Source: Pelagibacteraceae bacterium AG-439-F23 (GTDB taxonomy: Bacteria; Pseudomonadota; Alphaproteobacteria; Pelagibacterales; Pelagibacteraceae). From it: a stretch of DNA of 51,349 bases. Below are positions 33,123 through 42,913 of the stretch, one piece after another. The stretch lies in assembly GCA_003212415.1 (NCBI GenBank), contig QCPT01000006.1, forward strand, positions 1-51,349, written 5' to 3'. The translations under genes were made by a program, and so were the position numbers. The notes beneath the pieces were generated by a model. That model had not been told where the DNA came from, did no database searches, and was given only the letters and a program-made list of their open reading frames with translations. The first letter of the stretch is position 1. Every line of letters starts with the position of its first letter.

Positions 33123-33896
33123 ATGGAAATTAATATCAATTGTGATTTAGGTGAGAAATCTAAGCACCATTCAAATAAGTATGATCCTGATTTACTTACA
33201 ATAGTAAATTCAGCAAATGTGGCTTGTGGATATCACGCAGGCGACGACGAATCTATGAATCAGGTAGTTGAAATATCTAAAAAAAATGGAGTTAGTATTG
33301 GTGCTCATCCTTCTTTTAATGATCCAGAAAATTTTGGAAGAAAAAGAATGAATTTACCTTCTTCAGAAATTAGAAAAATAATAATTGATCAATATGCAAT
33401 TTTACAAGAGATTGCATCACAACATGGTGAAAGTGTAACTCACATCAAGCCTCATGGGGCATTAAACAACATGGCTTGCGAGGATATTGAGTTGGCAACA
33501 ATAATTGCTAAATCCATAAAAGAAATAAGTAAAGATCTTATTTATTTAGTTCCAACAGGATCCAAAATGGAAGAAGCTGCAAAAAAATTAAATTTAAAAA
33601 TAGCATGTGAGATATTTGCAGATCGGAATTATGAAGACGATGGAAATCTAGTTTCTAGAAAAAAACAAAATGCGTTAATTACAGACCCTGATGAAGCAAA
33701 AAAACATGTTTTAAGCATGGTAAAAAACCAAGCTCTTAATTGTTTTAGTGGAAAAAAAATTCCTTGTGAAATCGACTCCGTATGTATACATGGGGACAAC
33801 GAAAGTTCGTTAGCTACAGCAAAATCTATAAGAGATAATTTGCTAGATAATGGTTTATATTTAAAACCTTTAAATAAAATGAAAAAATTTATTTAG
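33123..33896 (+). CDS. pxpA: 5-oxoprolinase subunit A (LamB/YcsF family)
   Basis: A 257-residue metal-dependent subunit with a TIM-like barrel. The family signature is INCDLGEKSK at the N terminus, then NVACGYHAGDDESMN and GVSIGAHPSFNDPENFGRK; HIKPHGALNN and DSVCIHGDNESSLATAKSI follow. The open frame extends back to 32958, but that part runs through pxpB in reverse and is not family sequence; ATG 33123 gives the standard start MEININCDLGE. It is followed seventeen bases later by the DUF1445 gene. Confidence 0.92.
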   Translation: MEININCDLGEKSKHHSNKYDPDLLTIVNSANVACGYHAGDDESMNQVVEISKKNGVSIGAHPSFNDPENFGRKRMNLPSSEIRKIIIDQYAILQEIASQHGESVTHIKPHGALNNMACEDIELATIIAKSIKEISKDLIYLVPTGSKMEEAAKKLNLKIACEIFADRNYEDDGNLVSRKKQNALITDPDEAKKHVLSMVKNQALNCFSGKKIPCEIDSVCIHGDNESSLATAKSIRDNLLDNGLYLKPLNKMKKFI

Positions 33897-33912
33897 ATGA
33901 ATAAAAATAATT

Positions 33913-34698
33913 ATGCTTGATGTCCAAAATTCAACTGAAGCAAGAAGAATAATAAGAGAAAATAAATACACAGAGCAAACAGCGGGCACTGCATATAAAT
34001 ATGTTCAAGGAAATCTATGTATCCTTCCAAGTAAATATGCTTCGGATTTTAAGTCATTTTGCCAAAAAAATCCTAAACCTTGTCCATTAATAGGTCTTGG
34101 TGCTAAAGGTGACCCAACTTTAAAGGATTTGGGTGAAATTGATATTAGAACAGATGTTCCACAGTATAGAGTTTGGAAAAAAGGTGAATTGGTTGACGAA
34201 CCTTTTGATATAAAAAAATATTGGAATGATGATCTGGTAACTTTTGTATTAGGTTGTTCGATGTCTTTTGAATTACCTTTAATAGAAGCTGGAATAGAAA
34301 TGCAACATATACAAAATGATACAATAGTACCCATGTATCAAACATCAATTGATTGTGAAACAGCTGGGCAGTTTTCAGGTAAAATGGTCGTTTCTATGAG
34401 ACCTTTAATTTCAAAAGATGCTATTAAATCTATTGAAATTAGCTCAAGATTTCCTGCAGTTCATGGTTCTCCCATACATTTAGGAAACCCAGATGAAATT
34501 GGAATTAAAGATATAATGAAACCAGAATTTGGGGATCCTCCTAGAACTTTAAAAAATAATGAGATACCGGTTTTTTGGGCTTGCGGTGTTACACCTCAAT
34601 CAATTTTAGAAAAAGCAAAACCTGATTTTTGTATAACTCATAGTCCTGGTAAAATGCTTATCACTGATAAATTAAATGATGATTTGGCAGCTTTTTAA
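33913..34698 (+). CDS. DUF1445 protein, putative hydro-lyase / D-glutamate-cyclase-like
   Basis: A 261-residue protein of the DUF1445 family. Characteristic stretches are AGTAYKYVQGNLCILP, GAKGDPTLKDLGEIDIRTDVPQYRV, FVLGCSMSFELPLIEAGI and ACGVTPQSILEKAKPDFCITHSPGKMLITD. Bacterial members are labelled putative hydro-lyases; the mammalian homologue was shown to be a D-glutamate cyclase yielding 5-oxo-D-proline. Its place seventeen bases after pxpA, whose complex opens 5-oxoproline, fits that chemistry. The 3' end overlaps the convergent livF by four bases. Function in this organism is inferred. Confidence 0.85.
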   Translation: MLDVQNSTEARRIIRENKYTEQTAGTAYKYVQGNLCILPSKYASDFKSFCQKNPKPCPLIGLGAKGDPTLKDLGEIDIRTDVPQYRVWKKGELVDEPFDIKKYWNDDLVTFVLGCSMSFELPLIEAGIEMQHIQNDTIVPMYQTSIDCETAGQFSGKMVVSMRPLISKDAIKSIEISSRFPAVHGSPIHLGNPDEIGIKDIMKPEFGDPPRTLKNNEIPVFWACGVTPQSILEKAKPDFCITHSPGKMLITDKLNDDLAAF

Positions 34699-35405
34699 TT
34701 TCCTAAAAAAACTTTTTTAACTTTGTCGCTATCAATCAAGTCTTTAGATTCTCCTGAAACAACCAACCTGCCGCTTTCTAAAACATAACCACGATCAGCC
34801 ATACTTAAAGCTAATCTTACATTTTGCTCAACGAAAAGAATGGATATACCTTCACTAACGATATTTTTAAAAATACCAATTAAATCCTTAACTACCATTG
34901 GAGACAATCCTAAAAAAGGTTCATCAATCATTAATAATTTTGGCAAACCCATTAGACCTCTTGCAATAGCTAACATTTGTTGCTCTCCTCCTGACATGGT
35001 ATGCGCAAGTTGAGATGATCTACTCTCAAGTTTAGGAAAAATTTTATAAATTTTTGATAAAGATTTATCCATAGACTCTTTAGCTTTTGGGTGCCACGCA
35101 CCTAATAAAAGATTCTGCACAACAGTTAGGTAAGGAAAAACTCTTCTTCTTTCAAGAACGTGGGAAATGCCTATGGAAGTTCTATGATGAGTTGGAATAT
35201 TAGAGATTAATTTTTTATCAAAAAATATTTCTCCTTTTTTATGTTCAACTAAATTACTTATAGTATTTAATACTGTGCTTTTTCCAGAACCATTGGGTCC
35301 TAAAAGTGTAACTATTTCTGAATTATTTACATTTAATGATACGTCCCAAATAACTTGAAAATCATCATACAAAACATCTACATTTTTAATATCAAGCAGC
35401 ATCAA
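34695..35405 (-). CDS. livF: Branched-chain amino acid-type ABC transporter ATPase LivF
   Basis: A 236-residue ABC ATPase of the hydrophobic amino acid uptake (HAAT) class. Walker A is GPNGSGKST, the LivF-type LERRRVFPYLTVVQNLLLG segment is present, the signature is MSGGEQQMLAIARGLM, Walker B LLMIDEPFLGLSP, and the switch FVEQNVRLAL is the LivF form. The frame starts MMLLDIK, overlapping livG by 14 bases (or 11 if the second ATG is used). It is last in a four-gene minus unit. Confidence 0.9.
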   Translation of the reverse strand: MMLLDIKNVDVLYDDFQVIWDVSLNVNNSEIVTLLGPNGSGKSTVLNTISNLVEHKKGEIFFDKKLISNIPTHHRTSIGISHVLERRRVFPYLTVVQNLLLGAWHPKAKESMDKSLSKIYKIFPKLESRSSQLAHTMSGGEQQMLAIARGLMGLPKLLMIDEPFLGLSPMVVKDLIGIFKNIVSEGISILFVEQNVRLALSMADRGYVLESGRLVVSGESKDLIDSDKVKKVFLGN

Positions 35406-36114
35406 TAGTACCTAAATAAGCATCAATCACTTTTTTATTATTTTGAATTTCTTTGGGCGATCCGAAGGCAATTTTTTTACCTTGATCTAAAGCCAAAATA
35501 TTATCAGAAATTTCCATGATAATATTTATATTATGTTCAATTGTAATTATTGTTACTCCTAAATTTCTCATTTTTTTTATAAGTTCTACTAGTCCAGGAA
35601 TAGTTTTTTGATCTACTCCTCCTGTTACTTCATCCATTAATAGTAGCTTTGGTTTTATTGCCATTGCTCTAGCCATTTCTAATCTTTTTCTTTGTCCGGT
35701 AGAAAGTTCTCTTGCGAAATGATGACGTTTTTCTATTAAGTCTACAAATTCTATTATTTCTAAAGCATTATCTCTTGCTTTCTTAATGTTATTTTCTTTT
35801 ACGAAGGCACCGATCATTACATTTTCTAATAGCGTTTGATCTGCAAAAGGCTTTAATTTCTGGAATGTTCTACCAATCCCTAAGTTGCTAATTTTGTCGG
35901 GTTTTAGTCCAAATATATTTTTATTTTCAAATAATATTTTTCCATTATCTGGTTTCGTATAACCGGTAATTAAATCAAAAAGAGTGGATTTTCCTGCACC
36001 ATTAGGACCTATAACTCCTAGTACTTTTCCTTTTTCTGCTTCAAACGAAATATCTTCATTAGCTTTTATACCGCCAAATGCTCTGCTTAAGTTTTCTACA
36101 GTTAAAATTTTCAT
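35392..36114 (-). CDS. livG: Branched-chain amino acid-type ABC transporter ATPase LivG
   Basis: A 240-residue ATPase paired with LivF. Walker A is GPNGAGKST, followed by the LivG-type GIGRTFQKLKPFADQTLLENVMIGAF, signature LSTGQRKRLEMARAMA, Walker B LLLMDEVTGGVD and switch TIEHNINIIMEIS. The signature has LSTGQ rather than LSGGQ, a common LivG variation, and the Asp-Glu-Val-Thr box replaces the usual DEPxAG. It overlaps livM upstream by four bases. Confidence 0.88.
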   Translation of the reverse strand: MKILTVENLSRAFGGIKANEDISFEAEKGKVLGVIGPNGAGKSTLFDLITGYTKPDNGKILFENKNIFGLKPDKISNLGIGRTFQKLKPFADQTLLENVMIGAFVKENNIKKARDNALEIIEFVDLIEKRHHFARELSTGQRKRLEMARAMAIKPKLLLMDEVTGGVDQKTIPGLVELIKKMRNLGVTIITIEHNINIIMEISDNILALDQGKKIAFGSPKEIQNNKKVIDAYLGTIDAA

Positions 36115-37121
36115 CTCTGTTTTTTTCTTTCTAAAATATTTTTCGGCACAAAAGAAATAAGCCCTTCGGGTCTAAAAATACAAATGACCATTAATATCAA
36201 TCCATAAAAAATTAGATCTACAGCGCCACCTGTGCCTCCAAGATAAATTCTAGAATATTCTGAAATTGGAATTAAAATTGCAGCACCAATTAAAGGACCC
36301 CAAATATTTCCTATTCCTCCTAAAACTGTTATCAATAAAACAATAATTGAAATTTCAATGTTAAACATTCTATCTGGATCAATAATTAAGATGTATTGGC
36401 CAAATAAACTTCCCATTGGGGCCATTATCATAGCTGAGATTACAAATGCTATAATTTTATAGTTTGAAACACTTATGCACAAACTTGACGCAGCTTGAGC
36501 ATCATCTCTTACAGCTCTCAATCTAAAACCTATTTTAGATCTATTTAATAACCAAACCGCAAAGAATGTTACGACAAGAAAAAATAAAAAAATATAATAA
36601 TATGGAGCTTTGCTACTATGAAATTGTAGAGAGTTCCAAGAATCTTCTTGCGTAAGAGGAACCCAAAGACCAGAGGCAGCTCCTACTAATTCCCATCTTT
36701 GAAACACAACTTGAAAACTAATACCAATTAATAATGTTGCTATTGCAAAATAATGTCCGCTCAACCTAAGCATTGGAATACCAATTAAAACAGCAACTAT
36801 CGCTGAAAAAAACATCCCAATAAAAATACTTATCCATGGTGAAATTCCATACTGAACAAAAAAGAACGAGCTAGCGTAAGCCCCTATTCCAAAAAATGCT
36901 CCGTGACCTAAACTAATTTGCCCTGAAAGGCCTGCAATTACATTCCATGATTGAGCCATTACTGCATGCATAAAAATCATAATAAATAAATGTAAATAAA
37001 AAGAGTTAAGACCAAAAAATGGCAGCGCTATCAATATAAATAGTAAAACGCTAATAATTAATGTTATGTTTTTATTAGTGTTCCAAAGTGGTTCGGATTT
37101 TGCAATATCTAATTTGTTCAT
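36111..37121 (-). CDS. livM: Branched-chain amino acid-type ABC transporter permease LivM
   Basis: A 336-residue permease with about nine or ten helices. The LivM motifs are AQSWNVIAGLSGQISLGHGAFFGIGAYAS near the middle and RAVRDDAQAASSLCISVSNYK, the coupling loop, followed by GGIGNIWGPLIGAAILI. I chose ATG 37121, two bases after the livH stop and preceded by GGAAGAT, over an upstream in-frame start at 37163, which would overlap livH by 41 bases. The N terminus MNKLDIAKSEP is hydrophilic and cytoplasmic. Confidence 0.88.
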   Translation of the reverse strand: MNKLDIAKSEPLWNTNKNITLIISVLLFILIALPFFGLNSFYLHLFIMIFMHAVMAQSWNVIAGLSGQISLGHGAFFGIGAYASSFFFVQYGISPWISIFIGMFFSAIVAVLIGIPMLRLSGHYFAIATLLIGISFQVVFQRWELVGAASGLWVPLTQEDSWNSLQFHSSKAPYYYIFLFFLVVTFFAVWLLNRSKIGFRLRAVRDDAQAASSLCISVSNYKIIAFVISAMIMAPMGSLFGQYILIIDPDRMFNIEISIIVLLITVLGGIGNIWGPLIGAAILIPISEYSRIYLGGTGGAVDLIFYGLILMVICIFRPEGLISFVPKNILERKKQR

Positions 37122-37122
37122 A

Positions 37123-37989
37123 TTAATATCTTCCAAATAATCCTTGTGGTCTATAAATGACAACTAATAAATAAATTGCAAAAACATATAAAAGTTTAAA
37201 TGATGGATCTATTAAAAGTCCTCCTAAAGATTCTACCAAACCGATAATTATTCCAGCATACAAGCATCCAATAATACTTCCAAAACCTCCTAGAGCCACG
37301 GCAACAAAGGCAAATAATGCAAAATTAATTCCTACATCCGTGAATATAAAAAAATAATTTGACATCATTCCTCCGGCTACAGCTACACAACCAAGACCAA
37401 TCGCCCAACCTATTGCAAACATTTTATTTGAAGGAACGCCCAAAATTTCAGCAGCTTGTCTGTCTTGTGCGGTAGCCTGAAGTGCTAAACCAGTTTCCGT
37501 TCTAGTTACAAATAAATAAAGTCCGATGAATGCTACTAAACAAACAATGCTAGCAATTAATTGTGGTTGTCCAATAAAAACTGAAGCTATCTCTAACCTT
37601 CCCTCTAAGAGAGGCTTGTCAACATTTCTAAAATCTGGAGTCCACAACAATTGTGCTATAGATCTTATAAATATTGATAATCCAAATGTTGCACAAATTT
37701 GTATTAACATTTTAGCTTTTAAGATGTATCTAATTAAAAAATAATGTGTAGCTATTCCACAAAGTGCCATCAGTAAAATAGTAATTGGAATTGAAAAAAT
37801 AGGATCTATCCCAAACAATGACCAAAGCCAGAAAGATGAAAACATGGACAACATTAAATGTTCTCCGTGAGCAAAATTTACAATGTCCATTAATCCAAAT
37901 ATTAAACTTAAACCAGCTGCAATTAATGCATAAATTAGCCCCATCATTAATCCTGTTACTATTGCTTGTAAAATAATTTCAGATGTCAT
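37123..37989 (-). CDS. livH: Branched-chain amino acid-type ABC transporter permease LivH
   Basis: A 288-residue permease with about eight helices. Family features are the start LQAIVTGLMMGLIYALIAAGLSLIFGLMDIVNFAHGEHLM, the coupling loop RTETGLALQATAQDRQAAEILGV and FVAVALGGFGSIIGCLYAGIIIGLVES. It is the first gene of the leftward transport unit and faces the binding-protein gene across 106 bases, which must contain both promoters. Confidence 0.9.
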   Translation of the reverse strand: MTSEIILQAIVTGLMMGLIYALIAAGLSLIFGLMDIVNFAHGEHLMLSMFSSFWLWSLFGIDPIFSIPITILLMALCGIATHYFLIRYILKAKMLIQICATFGLSIFIRSIAQLLWTPDFRNVDKPLLEGRLEIASVFIGQPQLIASIVCLVAFIGLYLFVTRTETGLALQATAQDRQAAEILGVPSNKMFAIGWAIGLGCVAVAGGMMSNYFFIFTDVGINFALFAFVAVALGGFGSIIGCLYAGIIIGLVESLGGLLIDPSFKLLYVFAIYLLVVIYRPQGLFGRY

Positions 37990-38095
37990 CTATTAAATAT
38001 AAATTTTATAAATACTCATTGAATACAAAAACGTTGAATTGATATCACATATAGTATTAGATTGTATTTTAAAAAAACAAATAAGAGGGAAATAA

Positions 38096-39352
38096 ATGAG
38101 AAAATTAATACTTACAGTATTCACTTTTATGTCATTTGTTTGCGCACCAGTAATTAGTGCAGCAGAAGATGTCAAAATAGGAGTACTATATCCTTTAACT
38201 GGTCCAGTTGCTCAAGTTGGTAAGGATGCAGTTGCAGCAGTGAAAACTGCTTTGGATATTATAAATAATAGCCATGATATAGCTGGCATGCCTTTAGCAA
38301 AAGATGCTGGGCTTAAAGGTCTTGGTGGTGGAAAAATATCAATTGTTGTTGGTGACCACGGCGGAAAACCTGATGTTGGAGTTGGAGAAACAGAAAAAAT
38401 GTTAAACTCTGACAAAGTTAATGCAATGTTTGGCGCTTATTACTCTTCAGTTACAGGTGCGGCTAGTCAAGTTACTGAGAGAGCGGGAATACCATGGGTA
38501 AATGGTGAGTCGACATCTCCTAAATTAACAACTAGAGGATTTAAATATTTCTTTAGGGTAACTCCGCATGATGGTGAGTTTACTCAGCTAATGTTTGAAT
38601 TCATGAATGATTTTAACAAGAAAAATAGTAATAAACTTAAAACTGTTGGAATTATTCACGAAGACACTCTTTGGGGATCTGATAGCGGTAGTACACAAAA
38701 TAAAATGGCAAAAGATCAAGGATTCAAAGTTGTAGAAAAAATTAGTTATAAAGCTAAAACAACTACACTAAGTTCTGAAGTGCAAAGATTAAAAGCAAAA
38801 AATCCTGATGTTTTATTGCCTTCGTCTTATACGGCAGATGCATATTTATTCTTAAATACTGCTAAAGAACTTGATTACAATCCAAAACTTTTAGTTGCAC
38901 AAAATGCAGGGTACACAGACCCAAAATTTATAGCAACAATGGGAAGTAAATCAGAAGGTGTAATAACAAGATCGCCGTTTAATACTGACTTGGCTACTAC
39001 AATCCCAATGATTGGTACTGTAAATGATCTTTTCAAAACACATTCTGGCGGAAGAGATTTGTCAGATGTTCCTGCAAGAGCATTCACTGGTTTCATGGCT
39101 TTGGCTAATGCAATTAACAATGCAGGGTCAACAGATCCAGAAAAAATCAGACAAGCATTAGTTGATCTTGATATGTCATCTGATTCATTGATTGTTCCTT
39201 ATAGAGGAATTAAATTTGGCGCAGACGGACAAAATGAAAAGACAAGAGGAATTTTAATGCAAGTTCAAAATGGAAAATACTGTACGGTATATCCATTTGA
39301 GTTAGCAGCTTGTAAATTAAAATATCCAATGCCAACTTGGTCTCAAAAATAA
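38096..39352 (+). CDS. Periplasmic ABC substrate-binding protein, LivK/AmiC type
   Basis: A 418-residue type I periplasmic binding protein with a signal peptide (cleavage near SAAED, residue 23). The start VKIGVLYPLTGPVAQVGKD is the family beginning; GAYYSSVTGAASQVTERAGIPWVNGES and KYFFRVTPHDGEF are the ligand-pocket loops. A GAGGG ribosome binding site precedes the ATG at 38096. Cysteines near the C terminus (YCTVYPFELAAC) probably form a disulphide. Ligand may be a hydrophobic amino acid, an amide or another small polar compound; the neighbouring 5-oxoproline genes suggest a related substrate but not firmly. Confidence 0.87.
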   Translation: MRKLILTVFTFMSFVCAPVISAAEDVKIGVLYPLTGPVAQVGKDAVAAVKTALDIINNSHDIAGMPLAKDAGLKGLGGGKISIVVGDHGGKPDVGVGETEKMLNSDKVNAMFGAYYSSVTGAASQVTERAGIPWVNGESTSPKLTTRGFKYFFRVTPHDGEFTQLMFEFMNDFNKKNSNKLKTVGIIHEDTLWGSDSGSTQNKMAKDQGFKVVEKISYKAKTTTLSSEVQRLKAKNPDVLLPSSYTADAYLFLNTAKELDYNPKLLVAQNAGYTDPKFIATMGSKSEGVITRSPFNTDLATTIPMIGTVNDLFKTHSGGRDLSDVPARAFTGFMALANAINNAGSTDPEKIRQALVDLDMSSDSLIVPYRGIKFGADGQNEKTRGILMQVQNGKYCTVYPFELAACKLKYPMPTWSQK

Positions 39353-39367
39353 TAAAAAAATAGAATT

Positions 39368-39403
39368 AAAAAGGCGATCGTTAATGCGGTCGCCTTTTTT
39401 TTT
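39368..39403 (+). terminator. Rho-independent terminator after the LivK-type gene
   Basis: A stem of GGCGATCG with CGGTCGCC (one G-T pair), flanked by paired A and T runs, around a 6-base loop and ending in nine T. It begins 15 bases after the binding-protein stop, and is a strong terminator on the plus strand. Confidence 0.85.
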
Positions 39404-39471
39404 ATTATTTGTAATATAATTTAATTATTTTTTATTGAATAATAACAATTTTATAATATTATAAATTCATC

Positions 39472-40083
39472 TTGATCGAACAATCATTAATTTTACTTCA
39501 GATTATTTTTATTGATATAATTCTCGCAGCAGACAATGCAATAATTATTGGATTAATAGCTGCAAATTTTGTCCCTAGAAATAGAAAGCAAATAATTTAT
39601 TGGGGAGTTGCTGGTGCTCTTATTTTTAAAATAATCTTTGCATTATTTGCTACTTACCTTTTTAAATTCTATTTTATTAAAATTCTTGGGGGTCTTTTAT
39701 TAATTTGGATTGTGAATGACTTAAGGAAAGATTTGTTTGAAATAAAAAAAATTAAATCACCAAAGAAAAAGATAAAAGAACCTTCTTATATTCAAAGTAT
39801 TTACAAAGTTTTGCTTGCAGATATAACCATTAGTTTTGATAATGTAATTGGAGTAGTCGGGGCAGCAAAAGGTTATTTTGGTTTTATGATTTTTGGACTT
39901 GTTTTGTCTGTGGTTTTGACTGGAGCTCTTGCTACTTATTTGGCAAATTATATTCAAAAACATCTTTGGATTGTTTATGTAGGATTAGCGTTTATTCTAA
40001 TAGTAGCAATACAATTAATAATAGGCGGATTGGTAGATTTAGAAATTCTAAATATTAATGAAAATTATATTAAATATTTTTAA
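39472..40083 (+). CDS. TerC-family membrane protein
   Basis: A 203-residue protein with about six or seven helices. TerC/YjbE features are FIDIILAADNAIIIGL in the first helix and LADITISFDNVIGVVGAAKG in the middle, each with the Asp-Asn pair that forms a metal-transport motif. Family members export manganese or other cations. The start is most likely TTG at 39472, as no ATG lies in the right place; no clear ribosome binding site is seen. It overlaps the convergent panB by four bases. Confidence 0.85.
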   Translation: MIEQSLILLQIIFIDIILAADNAIIIGLIAANFVPRNRKQIIYWGVAGALIFKIIFALFATYLFKFYFIKILGGLLLIWIVNDLRKDLFEIKKIKSPKKKIKEPSYIQSIYKVLLADITISFDNVIGVVGAAKGYFGFMIFGLVLSVVLTGALATYLANYIQKHLWIVYVGLAFILIVAIQLIIGGLVDLEILNINENYIKYF

Positions 40084-40856
40084 TATGAGTATTTTCTTGA
40101 AGGAAATTTATTAGATTTTACTTCTTTTTCAAATTTTTTAGCCCCTTCTGTTATTAGTTTTTTTACATCAACAAATTTTTTTACAAATTTCATTTTTGAA
40201 TCTGTTAATCCTAAAACATCGTCTATAACCAATATTTGACCATCACAATTATTGGATGATCCTATTCCAATAGTAGGAATCTTTATTAAATTGCTAATTT
40301 TATTCGCTAATTTTCTTTCAACACATTCCAAAACTATTGAGAATACACCTGCTTCCTCTAATAATTTACAATCTTTAATTATTTCATTTCTTTCTTTGGT
40401 AGACTTGCCTTTAGATTTAAATTTACCTTTTGTAGTTTGTGGCAATATTCCAAGGTGACCCATAACAGGAATATTATTTTTTATTAAGCATTTAATAATT
40501 TTAATTATTTTTAACCCACCTTCAATTTTAACAGCATCACATTTAGTTATTTTCATAACTTTTTTACAATTTTTCAATGCTTGAGATGGCTTGTTGTAAG
40601 TATTATATGGCATATCAACTACCATTAAACTATTTGAAACACCTTGGCGTACACTTTTAGAATGCTTTATCATCATTTCTAAAGTTACACTTCTTGTAGA
40701 TTTAAAATTATATAATGTAGATCCAAGTGAATCTCCTACCAAAATTATGTCTGTGTGTTTATCGATTGATTGAGCAATATTTTTAGAATAAGCAGTAAGA
40801 CAAACGATTTTAGTCCTATTTTTTTTTGATTTAATTTTAGTTATTTTTGAAATCAT
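40080..40856 (-). CDS. panB: 3-methyl-2-oxobutanoate hydroxymethyltransferase
   Basis: A 258-residue enzyme making ketopantoate for coenzyme A synthesis from 2-oxoisovalerate and methylene-tetrahydrofolate. Metal- and substrate-binding stretches are DIILVGDSLGSTLYNF, VVDMPYNTY, AVKIEGG, PVMGHLGILPQT, FSIVLECV and TIGIGSSNNCDGQILVIDD. The usual length is about 265, so it is complete. It follows guaA by four bases, an unusual neighbour, and is probably cotranscribed with it. Confidence 0.9.
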   Translation of the reverse strand: MISKITKIKSKKNRTKIVCLTAYSKNIAQSIDKHTDIILVGDSLGSTLYNFKSTRSVTLEMMIKHSKSVRQGVSNSLMVVDMPYNTYNKPSQALKNCKKVMKITKCDAVKIEGGLKIIKIIKCLIKNNIPVMGHLGILPQTTKGKFKSKGKSTKERNEIIKDCKLLEEAGVFSIVLECVERKLANKISNLIKIPTIGIGSSNNCDGQILVIDDVLGLTDSKMKFVKKFVDVKKLITEGAKKFEKEVKSNKFPSRKYSY

Positions 40857-40860
40857 TGTT

Positions 40861-42423
40861 TTATTCTAATTCAATAGTGCTTGGAGGTTTAGATGTAATA
40901 TCATAAACAACCCTATTTATTCCTCTTATATTATTAACAATTTGATTAGATACAAACTGCATAAATGACTTTTTAAATTCAAAAAAATCGGCAGTCATAC
41001 CATCTTCAGATGTTATTGCTCTTAACAGACATAAGTATTCATAAGTTCTATTGTCTCCCATAACACCAACTGTTTTGACAGGTAATAAAGCCGCATAAGC
41101 TTGCCAAATTCTATCGTATAATTTGTGATCTTTTAAAGCTTTAATAAAATAATGGTCAGCTTCTTTTAGAATATTAATTTTATCTTTTGTAATTATGCCT
41201 GGCATTCTAATGGCCAGACCTGGTCCAGGAAAAGGATGTCGTGATATAATTTCTTTATTTAAATTTAACTCTAAACCAAGTTTTCTTACTTCATCTTTAA
41301 ATAGATATTTAAGTGGTTCTATTAATTTCAAGTTCATTTTTTTTGGAAGTCCTCCTACATTATGATGTGATTTAATTTTTGAGGTTTGACTTCCAGTAAC
41401 AGATTTGCTTTCTATAAGATCAGGGTACAAAGTTCCTTGTGCAAGAAATTTAACATTTTTTATTTTTTTTGCATATTTTTCAAAAATTTTAATAAATAAA
41501 TTTCCTATAATTTTTCTTTTTTTTTCAGGATCAGAAATATTTTTTAATTTTGATAAAAATTGTTTTTCTGCATTTACATATATTAAATTTATTTTAAATC
41601 TTTTCTTAAATGTGTTTACTACTTGTTTTTCCTCATTTTTTCTTAACATTCCAGTATTAACAAAAATACAGGTTAAATTTTTACCTATTGCATTTGATAA
41701 TAATTTTGCAACTACACTGCTGTCTACTCCTCCTGATAAAGCGCATATTACTTTTGAGTTGCCTATTTTATTTCTAACATCTTTAATTAATTTTGATTTT
41801 TTATCTCTAGATGACCAATTTTTTTTTATTTTACATATATTAAAAATAAAATTCTTAAGTATTATTTTTCCTCTCTTTGTATGAGTTACCTCGGGATGAA
41901 ATTGGATGCCATATAATTTTTCTTTTGAATTCTCTATTATACATAATTTGGAATTATTACTTTTTGCAATTACTTTAAAGTTTTTAGGTAATTTAATTAC
42001 TTCATCGGCATGGCTCATCCATACGTTATTTTCTTTTTTAGAAAAAAAATTTTTAGTTAATAGGCTATTATTAATTTTTATAACTTTTGCTAAACCAAAT
42101 TCTCTTGATTTTGATTGTTTAACTTTACCACCCATCACCTTGGAAATAATTTGATGACCAAAACAGATTCCAAGAACAGGAATTTTAGAAAAAAGTAATT
42201 TTTTATTAAATTTTACTTTCTTGCTTTGATAAACATTCAGAGGGCCACCGGATAAAATTAATCCTTTAATATTATTTTCTAGTTTATGTGTTTTGGTAAT
42301 TTTATTATGACTAATTATTTCACAATAAATTCCTAACTCTCTTATTTTTCTTGCAATGAGTTGAGTAAATTGAGATCCAAAATCAACAATTAAAATTTTT
42401 TCAAGACTGTCTTCAAGACGCAT
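40861..42423 (-). CDS. guaA: GMP synthase (glutamine-hydrolysing)
   Basis: A 520-residue enzyme converting XMP to GMP. The N-terminal glutaminase has Cys87 in LGICFGHQ and the histidine-glutamate pair in [11 protein letters not shown]. The ATP-pyrophosphatase PP-loop is [13 protein letters not shown], and the C-terminal dimerisation domain ends in [10 protein letters not shown], the conserved family end. I chose the ATG at 42423, giving the start [18 protein letters not shown], over a TTG four codons upstream. The start overlaps the end of the TPR gene by eleven bases. Confidence 0.93.
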   Translation of the reverse strand: MRLEDSLEKILIVDFGSQFTQLIARKIRELGIYCEIISHNKITKTHKLENNIKGLILSGGPLNVYQSKKVKFNKKLLFSKIPVLGICFGHQIISKVMGGKVKQSKSREFGLAKVIKINNSLLTKNFFSKKENNVWMSHADEVIKLPKNFKVIAKSNNSKLCIIENSKEKLYGIQFHPEVTHTKRGKIILKNFIFNICKIKKNWSSRDKKSKLIKDVRNKIGNSKVICALSGGVDSSVVAKLLSNAIGKNLTCIFVNTGMLRKNEEKQVVNTFKKRFKINLIYVNAEKQFLSKLKNISDPEKKRKIIGNLFIKIFEKYAKKIKNVKFLAQGTLYPDLIESKSVTGSQTSKIKSHHNVGGLPKKMNLKLIEPLKYLFKDEVRKLGLELNLNKEIISRHPFPGPGLAIRMPGIITKDKINILKEADHYFIKALKDHKLYDRIWQAYAALLPVKTVGVMGDNRTYEYLCLLRAITSEDGMTADFFEFKKSFMQFVSNQIVNNIRGINRVVYDITSKPPSTIELE

Positions 42424-42841
42424 CTTTTTTTTCAAATTCTTTAAGACGTGTGTTTATTGATGTCAATTTTTCACACATTACTGAACAAATCATCGTAAAA
42501 TTTTTTTTCAATTCTTCGGCCTTTGAAAAATTTGATCTTTTAAGCTCAATATCAATTAACAAATACATCGCTTCTTCATGTTTAGGATCAAGAAGAAGTG
42601 TGGTATTTAAGTTTTTTTCTTGTTCTGATTTATTTTCTTCTAAAATAAAAATTTTAGATAAATAAAGATAAGATTCTGCGTCTTTTGGATTGTAAACAAT
42701 ATTTCTTTGAAATAAAAATTTTGACTCCTCAAATTTTTCTTCTTCAAATAACATTTTTGCTTCATCAAAATAATTATTTTTTTCAGCCGAAGAAGAAAAG
42801 CATAATCCAAAAAATACAAAAATTATAATAATATATTTCAT
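42413..42841 (-). CDS. Exported tetratricopeptide-repeat protein
   Basis: A 142-residue protein with a signal peptide (residues 1-19, ending SSSA). The mature part is helical and contains two to three TPR-like units ([54 protein letters not shown]). It is probably periplasmic and mediates protein contacts; its partner is not evident. It overlaps guaA and follows rlmE after 72 bases. Confidence 0.75.
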   Translation of the reverse strand: MKYIIIIFVFFGLCFSSSAEKNNYFDEAKMLFEEEKFEESKFLFQRNIVYNPKDAESYLYLSKIFILEENKSEQEKNLNTTLLLDPKHEEAMYLLIDIELKRSNFSKAEELKKNFTMICSVMCEKLTSINTRLKEFEKKDAS

Positions 42842-42913
42842 AATTAGTTTTTAAATAATCTATAATACCAATAAGTCTTTATATAAAGGATTATTAAAAA
42901 AATTAAAGAAGAA

